Positions 12,370 to 21,239 of a DNA stretch of 64,000 bases are shown piece after piece. Below the pieces are notes generated by a model. That model saw only the letters and a list, made by a program, of their open reading frames with translations. It had not been told where the DNA came from and ran no database searches. The stretch is from Dactylorhiza incarnata (lineage: Eukaryota > Streptophyta > Magnoliopsida > Asparagales > Orchidaceae): the NCBI GenBank assembly GCA_033032865.1, contig JAWHQI010000262.1:2294001-2358000 (forward strand), in the 5' to 3' direction. A program made the translations under genes and the position numbers. Numbering within the stretch: position 1 is the first letter of the stretch; every line of letters starts with the position of its first letter.

Positions 12370-12631
12370 TTCCTGTGCAGAATTGCACCGGAAACACTTG
12401 CACGCCTCCTATTCCAGCACAAACACAGATCTAGCCACTGAAAGTGGCACTTAACAACATATGAATACTACTAAAGATAATAAACACGAAAACACACCAA
12501 AGTGGGCCTAAATGTGCACCTAGCATGGGTTATCAAATATAGACTATAATAAGGCTAAAGTGCGTGATATTGACAAAATAACGGCCCGGATGAGTCCATA
12601 AATGTATATATGATCAGGACTCATCATCATG

Positions 12632-13473
12632 CCCATGTAATTTTGGACACGCCCATGAACTGAGGGAGTGACCTCTCTAGCAGCCGCCTCAATTGATTCT
12701 AGATCAATCATTTTCCTGTCATTCCAGATCCAACCAGATACGCCCATGAACATGCCCGTGCTGAGGGCATATAACTTTGAGTTACGTTGATTTTAGCAGT
12801 TTCTGGCACAACCTTCCTAGATTTTTAAGTTGATGATTATTCCTATACAAACCCTTGGACACGGGTGTGACCAAGGGCGTGACTCCCCATCTTTTCAGCT
12901 ATAAAAGCCAGCAATACCCAGATGAAAAGGAGTTCAATTTTGGAGTTTGTTTTCAACTTTGCTTTACAGTTTTTATGTTGTTCTAGTGAGTTTCTATTTC
13001 AAGATGTATGTTTTCTTCCGGATTGGAGTCAAATCCAATAGTGGGGTTCACCGCTTAAAGCAAGCTTATGGTTTTTGATTGGTTGAGAGATCTTAATTGA
13101 TCAACCTAAGGATAGTTGGTAGTATTCCTCGAGAGAGAGGTCCTATCATGTTTTGGGAACCTCCAAGGTCGAAGTATTATTTTTAAGAGTTTTGCGAATT
13201 TATCATTTATAAATTTCTATTTTATTCCAAAGGAATTATAGATCTAGTGCTAATCTCTTAATCATCAAATTTCTTTTTAGTTGAATTGCTTATTTTCGTT
13301 CTCTAAAACAAAACCTAACTTTTGATCGGTAAAATAATAGCTCTTCGTTGTGAGTAAAAGTATTCAACAACCCGAAAAGAATACGACACTTGATTTCTTA
13401 AAATCCTATACTATAAAATGATTGGTACAATTACCTTATCTGATTATATTTGGATCACATCTTATTTTACGCA
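12632..13473 (+). repeat. Athila 5' LTR, right part
   Basis: Continues the LTR interrupted at 5865, giving about 1240 bp in total without the insertion. A + strand TATA box, TATAAAAG, lies at 12900-12907. The right end is placed at GCA 13473, a few bases before the PBS; this could be off by several bases. Confidence 0.7.
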
Positions 13474-13481
13474 TTATGTTT

Positions 13482-13499
13482 TGGCGTCATTGTTGGGGA
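13482..13499 (+). other. Athila primer-binding site, mutated
   Basis: TGGCGTCATTGTTGGGGA matches the tRNA-Asp-type PBS TGGCGCCGTTGCCGGGGA with four changes, all C-to-T or G-to-A. This is what decay of methylated cytosines would give. Confidence 0.75.
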
Positions 13500-13869
13500 G
13501 GTAAAAACAATTGTTGATATTTTGAAAGCTAAGTTCTATTATTTTTATCATTCTCTTTTCTCCTTTCTTTTCCTCTTGTACAAACAAAAAATATAAAGGT
13601 GTAATTAAATTCTTAGAAAGGGGGATTTGGGTTATCATCCCATCTTATCTCCAAGTACCGCTTCAAACCCTTCACCCGGTAGTCCTCCAGAAGTCTAAGA
13701 CTAACTAAATCTTAGAAAAAATATTATCTTATATATATATATATATATGTGTGTGTCTGTGTGTGTATATATATATACACACACTTAAAAAACATTTTGA
13801 CTTTCTCTTCAATTTCTATGTTTTTCATTTTGGTGTGTGACCCGAGGGAATCCATAAGATCTTTTTGAA
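13500..13869 (+). other. Athila leader, with AT/GT microsatellite
   Basis: Untranslated leader before gag. It holds a microsatellite at 13730-13784 made of TA repeats, GT repeats, TA repeats and AC repeats, partly self-complementary. No gene is visible. Confidence 0.6.
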
Positions 13870-15137
13870 TTGGATCTAGAAATCGAGCAAACCATTCGAC
13901 GATGCTACAGATTCCAAGGAACCAATTCTCAAGATCTGATTAAGAATTCTGTAAGTGACACTTCTTTTCCATTTTCGTTTCCCTCTTCTTTTTCTTCTTC
14001 TACTTCTTTTTTTCTTCGTCTTCCTCCTCCTCTTCTTATTCTAATATTGGTGATCCGAATCCGGATGCGGCCGCGCAACTGACTATGTCCTATTATGCTC
14101 GGCCTAATTTGGATGATACCCAATCTAGTAATATTCATCCTACTAATAAGAACACAAATTTTGAATTGAAATCGAGCATTATACAGATAGTACAACAATA
14201 TGTTTAATTGATGGGCTACAAGACGAGGATCCCAATGAACATATTTTTAGTTTTCTAGAAATATGCAACACTTTCATAATAAACAAGGTTCTTGATGATG
14301 CAATATGGCTTCGACTCATTCCTTTCACTTTATGCACCAAGGTCATGCAGTGGCTGAATTCTCTCCAAGAGGATCCGTCACTACATGGGCACAAAAGATA
14401 GAACAATTTCTAACAAAATATTTTCCGCCTGCTAAATTAGCCCAATTGTCTAAGGATATTACCTCTTACTCCCAAATTGAATCTGAAACTCTTTATGATA
14501 CTTGGGAGCATATTAAGGAATTCTTGCACCGATGCCCCCATCATGCAATCCCCGATTGGTTGCAAATTCAAACTTTTAATAATGGCCTCGATCTCCAAAC
14601 TCGTCAAATGATTGACGCTGCTGCCGGTGGTACTTTAAATAACAAAACACGGGCGGCCACGCATGAGTTTATAGAAGGGATGGCTATGAATATTACTAAT
14701 GGAGTACACCCCGGTCTCGCCAAAATAAACCGGCTGGGATATATGCAATTGATTCAATTTCCAATTTTTCTCTACAGGTTGAGATTCTAAGAAATATAGA
14801 AGAGATGCATGCTTCCTATTCTACACCTGCCTGGGATCCTACTCCAATTATGGTGGAATAAGTTGATTATATGGGTAAACCAAACTGGCAGCCTTTCAAC
14901 CTGAACAACAACCCTTACAGTAACACTTACAATCCGAGTTGGAGGAATCACCCCAACATTTCATGGAGTAATCAAGGGAATGTGGTGCATACCCAAATGC
15001 AAATACACCCGGATTTCCACCACTGCAAGCTCCAAAGCCTCCTTCTATTGAGGAATTTTCTCCAAATATGTGAGAAGCAACGATGCAAACATACAGAATC
15101 TCACCAGATTCGTCCGCAATTTGGAGAACCTAATTGA
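13870..15137 (+). pseudogene. gag: Decayed Athila gag
   Basis: Athila Gag in several broken frames. An N-terminal DLEIEQTIRR-like start at 13870 has TTG where ATG is expected. The part from about 14080 (FELKSSIIQIVQQY) to 14300 continues in a second frame. The retrotransposon gag domain follows at 14305-14790 with FLTKYFPPAKLAQLSKDI, CPHHAIPDWLQIQTF and DAAAGGTLNNK. A third piece at 14871-15137 has NPYSNTYNPSWRNHPN, the Athila gag tail. No clean zinc knuckle is visible. Between 13980 and 14045 a TTC-rich run inserts a low-complexity stretch. The gene cannot make a full Gag. Confidence 0.85.
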
Positions 15138-15364
15138 ATAACTCACAAAGATGCTCTCTGATCACCAATAAGGAGAATTACCGGGAAATACGAAGCCCAA
15201 CCCAAAGGAGCACGCAAATGCAATCAAGCTATGGAGTGAGAAGGAGGTAACTACTCCTATCAAACTGGTTGAATCAAAGGTATTCATTTCTTGACCACCT
15301 CCTCCACACAAAAAAATTAAAGAATTTCAACCTCCTCTTCCTTACCCCTCCAAATTTAAAAAAA

Positions 15365-15970
15365 GGAATGATTGGATGTGCACTATGGTAAATTTTTGGA
15401 ATTATTTAAGCAAATTCATATAAATTACCATTTTGTGAAGTCATCGCTCAAATGCTGAAATACGCTAAATACCTCAAAGACTTATTATCTAATAAAAAGA
15501 AATTTCAGGAAATTTTTACCGTACAATTAAATACGGAATGATAGGTGGTTTTGTTAAATAAATTACCAAAAGAATTGAACGGTCTGGGTAGTTTTTCTAT
15601 CCCTTGTCTTTTTGGTGATTTATTAGTAAAACATGCATTGGCCGATCTATGCGCTAGTATAAATTCTATGTCTTATTATTTATTTAAAAATTTAGGATTA
15701 TGGGAACCTAATACCACTAGAATTAGCATCCAATTAGCGGATCGGTCAATAAAATACCCATTGGGTATTATTGAGAATTTGCTTATCTAGGTTGGCAAAT
15801 TTATTTTTCCGATAGATTTTGTCATCCTTGACATAGACAAGGATGTTGAGGTGCCACTAATTCTCGGCCTCCCCTTCCTTGCCACCTCTTGCACTATTAT
15901 TAACGTTAGTAATGGTAAACCTCTCCTTAAAGTCGGAGATGATGAAGTTACCTTCACTATCAATTCTTCA
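15365..15970 (+). pseudogene. pol: Athila aspartic protease remains
   Basis: The stretch before the protease (LKYAKYLKDLLSNKKKFQ at about 15456-15510) and the retropepsin domain are recognisable. In the 15545 frame the active-site region reads ADLCASINSM where the family has DLGAS, so the catalytic Asp is kept but the next Gly is Cys. The flap region ADRSIKYPLGI follows. After a stop at about 15788 the domain continues in other frames with VPLILGLPFLATSCTIINV. From 15138 to 15364 I see only degraded gag-pol linker. Confidence 0.8.
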
Positions 15971-16125
15971 ATGAAAAATATATTATCAAATGACAAATCA
16001 TGTTTCTTTTGGAGGCTTCACATGATGAAGACTCAATTTTATTTTTTGATTTTATTTCACCATATTTTTTACATGATGTGGATTTTGAATCAATTAATAT
16101 TTTATCTCATTAACACAATGATGAC

Positions 16126-17125
16126 ATGATTAATCGCGCTCCTCTTTTTGAAATTTTAGAATTGGGAAGTGATCGTCTAAAAACATCCTATGAAGAACCA
16201 CCTATTTTAAATTTAAAACAATTACCCGATCATCTTGAATATTTATTTTTAAAAGACTCTAAACTCCCTATAATTGTGTCGACGTTTCTTTCAAATATTG
16301 AAAAATCAAAATTATTAAATATTCTAAATATCATCTCTGCGCAATTGCATGGAAAATATCTGATATAAAAGGGATTAATTCTTCCTTTTGTACACACAAA
16401 ATTCTATTTGAAGAAAGTTCTTGCAAAATCATTCAACCTCAATGCCGAATAAATCCTAACATGAAGGAAGTAGTCGAGGCAAAGGTAATTAAATTATTAG
16501 ATGCATTGACTATTTATCCAATTTTGAATAGCACTTGGGTCAGTCCGGTCCAAGTGGTGCCTAAAAAGGGAGGGATTACGGTAGTCTCAAATGATAAAAA
16601 TGCATTAATCCCTACTCGCACTGTTACCGGATGGCAAGTGTGCATCGACTATCGTAAATTAAATGATGATACTCACAAGGATCATTTTCCTTTGTCGTTC
16701 ATGGATCAAATCCTTGAACAGCTATCCAGGCACTCTTTTTATTGTTTTCTTGATGGTCTCTCGGGATACTCTCAAATCCCAATTGCTCTCAAGGACCAAG
16801 AGAAAACCACCTTCACTTGACCCTTTGGTACCTTCGCCTATTAGAGAATGTCATTTGGCCTACGCAATGTGTTGGCTACATTCTAAAGATGTATGCTAGC
16901 AATTTTTGACGATCTTGTGGAGGATATCATGGAAGTATTTATGGATGATTTCTCCATTTTTGCAGATTTATTTGAATTGTGTTTGGACAACCTTTTCCAT
17001 ATTCACCAAAGATGTGAGGATGCTAATTTAGTGTTAAATTAGGAAAAGTGTCATTTTATGGTGCAAGAAGGTTTAGTCCTTGGCCATAAAATTTCATGTA
17101 AAGGAATAGAGGTAGATAAAGCAGC
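16126..17125 (+). pseudogene. pol: Athila reverse transcriptase remains, ending at a deletion
   Basis: 16126-16368 is the pol linker (LKQLPDHLEYLFLKDSKLP). The RT fingers and palm are in frame at 16461-16820: WVSPVQVVPKKGGITVV, GWQVCIDYRKLND, FYCFLDGLSGYSQIPIA. After a stop and frameshift, the catalytic YVDD-like box appears as VFMDDFSIF (about 16935), then CHFMVQEGLVLGHKISCKGI. At about 17118-17125 the text jumps from the RT motif GIEVDKA straight to ADHLSQLEN, which normally lies after RNase H. The RT connection and the whole RNase H domain are therefore deleted. Confidence 0.85.
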
Positions 17126-18535
17126 GGATCATCTCTCTCAGTTGGAGAATCCCAATTCAGTAGCACCTTTGGAGGAGGATATTGATGATACATTTCCCGA
17201 GGAATGTCTCCTCACACTTTATAAGGTAATAGCTCTCCACACTTCTTGGTTCGCCGACTTCGCCAATTATCTGGTTGCAAGGTTTCCCTAAAGGAGTTTT
17301 CTTATCAAGAAAAGAAGAAATTATTTTCTGACATGAAAAATTATTTTCGGGAGGATCCCTTCCTTTTTTGAGTTTGTGCGGACCAAGTAGTAAGGAGATG
17401 TTTCTCTCATGAGGAAGGCACGCAAATATTGAAGCATTTTCATGAGAGACCTGTCGGTGGGCATTACAAAGCAAATCGGACTGCGCAAAAGGTTCTTAAA
17501 GAGGACTTCTATTGGTTGAGCATCTTTAAGGATGCTCATTTTCATGTAAGTCGTTTTGATCAATGTCAAAGTGCAGGTAAAATTTCTCACCAGGATGAAA
17601 TGCTCCTTAATTCTTTTCTTGAATGTGATGTTTTTGATTTATTGGGAATCGGCATTGTCAGACCGCTACCATCCCCTTCTAGAAATCATTATATTTTGGT
17701 AATGGTCGATTATGTGTCTCGATGGGCAGAAGCGCAAGCCCTTCCCACCAATGATGCACGGGTTGTTACCATTTTCTTAAAGAAACTATTTTTGCGTTTT
17801 GGAACACCGTGGGCAATAGTTGGTGATAGGGGCACTCATTTCTATAACACTCAATTTTCCAAAATTCTCTTCAAAAATGGTGTTACCCACAAATTAACAA
17901 CCTCCTACCACCCCAAAACAAGTGGCCAAGTAGAAGTAGTAAACAGAGAATTAAAACATATTTTAGAAAAAAATGTTTCTACTAACAACAAAGATTGGTC
18001 AATTAAATTAGATGATGCGCTATGGTCTATCGGACGACTTACAAGATTGCTATCGGTTGTACGTCGTATCTATTGGTCTATGGAAAAGCATGACATTTAT
18101 CAGTTGAACTTGAACATTATTCCCTTTGGGCACTTAAATTTCTTAATCTTGATTTTAATTTAGCATCTGAGCTTCGTAAACTCCAAATCAACGAGCTCGA
18201 TGAATGGCGCTCCAATGCCTATGAAAATAATAAAATTTATATGGAGCGCACTAAATTATATCATGATTAAATAATTATGCACCCAAAGTCATTTCAACCG
18301 GGAGACCAAGTCCTCCATTATAATTTCCTTTTAAAATTTTTTCTGGGAAAACTTAAGTCCCGATGGCCCAAATCCTTTGTCGTCAAAGAGGTTTGACCTT
18401 ACGGGACAGTGCTTATCTCTCATCCGAAAAATGGCACTTTTAATGTGAATGGGCACCGGTTGAAACTATTTTTCCCCAGCGATGATGCACATGAACATAG
18501 AGAGAAATTTCTTCTCCATAATCCATAATCCGGCA
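17126..18535 (+). pseudogene. pol: Athila integrase remains
   Basis: The integrase follows the deletion. The zinc-binding region is seen as HFHERPVGGHYKANRTAQKV (His pair), but the Cys pair is damaged (FDQCQS where CDRCQ is usual). In the catalytic core the first Asp region reads FDLLGIG (the Asp of WGID is lost). The second Asp is kept in GDRGTHF, and the Glu in SGQVEVVNRELK. The frame breaks near 18040, and the C-terminal part ([20 protein letters not shown], then a GDQVLHYN stretch) continues to about 18530 with more stops. A loss of one DDE residue and several stops make it inactive. Confidence 0.85.
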
Positions 18536-18557
18536 CACCACTATGTTCAAGCTCTCT

Positions 18558-18590
18558 GACCGTAACCAAGGTGCTCTTAGGATGCACCCC
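18558..18590 (+). other. Conserved Athila post-pol motif
   Basis: A GTAACCAAGGTGCTCTTAGG-containing block resembles the conserved plant Athila motif that follows integrase (core form GTTAAACAAGCGCTTCTTGG). Family B carries a better-preserved minus-strand copy at 42167-42202 and 48544-48579, linking B to Athila. Confidence 0.65.
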
Positions 18591-19815
18591 ATGTTTATCT
18601 TAATTTCATATTGTTTTTCTTTTTATTTCTTTCAAAAATAATTACAAAAATAAACTTAATAAAAAAAATGTATTCAGAAAATATATCTATATATAATTTT
18701 GTGTTTGCATTTCACAACAATCGATATTATATTAAAAAGTTATATGAGTTAGGATTAAATGGCAAGGAATATAAGGCAACCATGGCAAGCTAAATGAGAC
18801 AAAACTAAATCAAGACCCTCCATTCACCGATCAAAAATAACTCCCCTCTTTTAATTCCTCACTCCCTCGACATTCAACCTCCCGCTCCATCACTCCCGCT
18901 CGATAGTTCCAAAAAACCTAGGGCACGCCGTTCTCTCCCTCTTCTCCATGCCTCTTCACGCCGTTCTCTACATCATGCTGGGACCTCCACCATCCACGCA
19001 TCTACGATATCTCTGAACCCACATCTACAGAGCACTACATCGCTGATTCATTTCAAGCATAGCACCGGTAACCATCTACGAACCCAGGCGATCCCACTTC
19101 CTCCGCCAGGTGCCTAAACCTGCATCTCAGATTTCTCCACTCACTACTCTCCTCCTTTATTATTTCTCCAGGAAATCTCAGGTTTCAATCTCCAACTCCC
19201 AAACCATCTCTGAAGTCGCGTCAACAAAGCTGCGTCAACGAAGCCGCATCAACCAAGCTGCGTAAACAGATCTAGGTATAATCTCCACTTTTTGATCTCC
19301 TACTTTATTGTTTCTCCAAGCAATCTCTGATCTACTAAATCCGGCCTAACCTAATTCCTCCTTATAGTTTCATGATTCAGTTTCTTCATAATTTAGATTG
19401 GCTTTCTGCTGCTTTGGTGTTTGCATTGTCTATGTTAATCGGCAGTGTAAGCTCTTAGGATTTTTAAGGATCTGCTTTGATGTTTGCATTCTCTATGTTA
19501 ATCCGCAGTGTAAGCTCGTATGATTAGTGTAAGCTCTTAGGATTTTTAAGGATCTGCTTTGATGTATGCATTCTCTATGTTAATCGGCAGTGTAAGCTCT
19601 TATGATTTTTTTTGCCTTATGGTCTAATCCATGTTATTTATTGCATTATTTTGATATTGTCTATTATTTGTTGTTGAAGTGATAATGAAAAAATGTTTTG
19701 GTGATGGTAATGAAATTCATGCTTTTTGATGAGGGTTTCTATGATGCCTATTCTTTCCCTGATTGATGCAATACTGAGAATGATATTGCATTAAAATGTT
19801 GGCCTCGCAGATATT
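18591..19815. other. Untranslated stretch, promoter/leader-like; no gene identified
   Basis: To about 18790 this is AT-rich tail of the Athila element. From 18830 to 19280 it is C/T-rich with CTCTCCCTCTTCTCC-like runs, like a plant 5' untranslated exon, and an AG/GTATAATC donor-like site lies at about 19275. Beyond 19380 there are three copies of a CTATGTTAATCSGCAGTGTAAGCTC block (about 19430, 19495 and 19580). It may be the leader of the Helitron gene downstream, but no protein supports this. Confidence 0.4.
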
Positions 19816-20403
19816 TCTTCTGTTGAAACCAATAAATTGCTCTCACGTGGAGTTCGAGGCCCTCAGCAAGCTGAGGGGCGACCAACCCTTACTCCCCCCA
19901 TGGGAGAGCTCTAGGTTGAAGGTTGAGGAACTATGGACTGGACCAAGGGCTTAGTGTGGAGGTCCCGCCACATACCCGGAAGCCCCTTAGGAACTTCCCC
20001 TCCCAAGCCACTACTAAGCTTGGGCACCACTGGAGGCTCTCCTCACCCCCTAGAGAGACTTGGGGAGGGAGAGAGAGGGAGAGAGCTAGCCTAGAATGAG
20101 CCCCTTCCAAATGGTGCCCCCTTGGTCCTATTTATAGGATTTCTGAAGTTGGGCTGCGAATAGCCAGAAACCGGTCCGCGCAATTACCAAAATACCCCAG
20201 ATCTGGCCTGCGAATAGCCAAATCCCGCCGTTCCACGACGCTAAACGCTGACCGAGTGCCCTCCCGGGGGCCGAGCGAGAGGGGGATGACTTCCTCCCTT
20301 ACTCGCCCACCTCACTGGGCTGGGCGAGCCTGGAGGTCGCACCTCCTGGGCTCGCCCCCTACTTGGGTGCGGGGGCGAGAGAAGCTCGCCCCTCACTTAG
20401 ATA

Positions 20404-20404
<1 letters not shown>

Positions 20405-20451
<47 letters not shown>
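20405..20451. repeat. 47-base G homopolymer
   Basis: An uninterrupted run of 47 G inside the solo LTR, immediately before the GC-rich tandem array. It could form G-quadruplex structure, or its length could be a sequencing or assembly artefact. Confidence 0.9.
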
Positions 20452-20460
20452 CGAGAGGGG

Positions 20461-20990
20461 GGCTCGACCCTTAGCTGGGAGCGGGGGCGAGGCCGCCGGG
20501 CAGCAGCCCGGGCTCGTCCCTTAGCTGGGAGCGGGGGCGAGTCCGCCGGGCAGCAGCCCGGGCTCGCCCCTTAACTGGGAGCGGGGGCGAGTCCGCCCGG
20601 CAGTAGCCCGGGCTCGCCCCCTAGCTGGGAGCGGGGGCGAGGCCGCCGGGCAGCAGCCCGGGCTCGCCCCTTAGCTAGGAGCAGGGGCGAGGCCGCCGGG
20701 CAGCAGCCCGGGCTCGCCCCCCAAGTTGGGAGCGGGGGCGAGGCTGCCGGGCAGTAGCCCGGGCTCGCCCCCCCTAGCTGGGAGCGGGGGCGAGTCCGCC
20801 GGGCAGCAGCCCGGGCTCGCGCCTTAGCTGGGAGCGGGGGCGAGTCCGCCGGGCAGCAGCCCGGGCTCGCCCCCCTAGCTGGAAGCGGGGGAGAGGCCGC
20901 CGGGCAGCAGCCCGAGCTCGCCCCCTTAGCTGGGAGTGGGGGCAAGACCGCAGGGGGAGTCCCTGGGCTCGCCCCCTCTCAGCTGGGGGT
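20461..20990. repeat. GC-rich ~50-58-bp tandem repeats in solo LTR
   Basis: About nine or ten units of GGCTCGCCCCTTAGCTGGGA / GCGGGGGCGAGTCCGCCGGG / CAGCAGCCC. The open frames across it on both strands are by-products of the repeat and not genes. Confidence 0.9.
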
Positions 20991-21239
20991 GGGGACTTGT
21001 CCCTCCACCTCTCGCTCCCCTATATAGGCTGGGCAAGCGGGAGGCCTCCTCCCTCACCGCTCGTCCCCCTTGCCTCTACCTCCCTTCTTACATGGGTCGA
21101 TGCTACCATGATGCTCCAATGAGCCTTCGGGAGTATACTCGGCGAATATCGAGGTTGTACATCTTCAATTTGATTATCACTGCAGTAACAACAAACATAT
21201 CTCTAATAGAGAATACAATTTTTTTTGGCTCTACAGATA

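Larger units (their letters stand above)
5866..12626 (-). mobile_element. Family A: non-autonomous Athila-like LTR retrotransposon, complete
   Basis: A complete 6761-bp element. The LTRs (5866-7655 and 10835-12626) begin TGATG and end CATCA, and TCATG is duplicated at 5861-5865 and 12627-12631. The PBS at 10811-10828 lies next to the right LTR and the purine-rich tract next to the left LTR, so the element reads on the minus strand. The LTRs differ by roughly 16 substitutions and one 2-bp indel by eye (about 99% identical), so insertion was fairly recent. The only coding region is a zinc-knuckle ORF (9379-10578). There is no protease, RT, RNase H or integrase, so movement must depend on enzymes from another element, plausibly Athila given the PBS. 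It fits the LARD / TR-GAG type of element. Confidence 0.9.
10835..12626 (-). repeat. Family A 5' LTR (promoter LTR)
   Basis: 1792 bp, TGATG...CATCA, nearly identical to the 5866-7655 copy. Most differences are C/T or G/A transitions. The minus-strand promoter element TATAAAA lies at 11981-11987. The hairpin repeats (12003-12369) lie upstream of this TATA box in the minus reading. Confidence 0.92.
5464..18790 (+). mobile_element. Decayed Athila-lineage Ty3/gypsy element, split by family A
   Basis: The element reads on + as 5' LTR, PBS, gag, protease, RT and integrase remains, then the 3' untranslated part. Its 5' LTR is split by the family A element. No 3' LTR resembling the TGTTGATAAG start was found downstream, so the right end was lost; 18790 is an approximate limit. 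Lineage evidence: the PBS type, the gag motif CPHHAIPDWLQIQTF, RT and protease motifs close to Athila consensus, and the post-pol motif at 18558. Many stops and frameshifts and a missing RNase H show an old, inactive copy. Confidence 0.85.
19821..21161 (-). mobile_element. Solo gypsy-type LTR with target duplication
   Basis: 1341 bp from TGTTGAAACC to GGTTGTACA, flanked by TCTTC at 19816-19820 and 21162-21166. A diverged second copy of the target sequence without the insertion is present at about 21458-21478, which confirms both ends. A TATA box on minus lies at 20129-20136. The right half holds the G-run and GC-rich tandem repeats. A related, truncated LTR lies at 27769-28139. No internal region is attached, so it is a solo LTR, probably of the Tat-like family represented at 27769-40970. 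Confidence 0.88.

Noticed and set aside
18611..18793. 60-codon ORF after Athila integrase
   Set aside because: AT-rich, low complexity, no domain; it lies in the element's untranslated tail.
18830..19280. Host gene 5' exon
   Set aside because: The C/T-rich stretch and donor-like site look like a leader, but no coding exon follows that I can recognise.
20571..20945. 124-codon minus-strand ORF
   Set aside because: It is only the translation of GC-rich tandem repeats; no conserved domain and strict periodicity.
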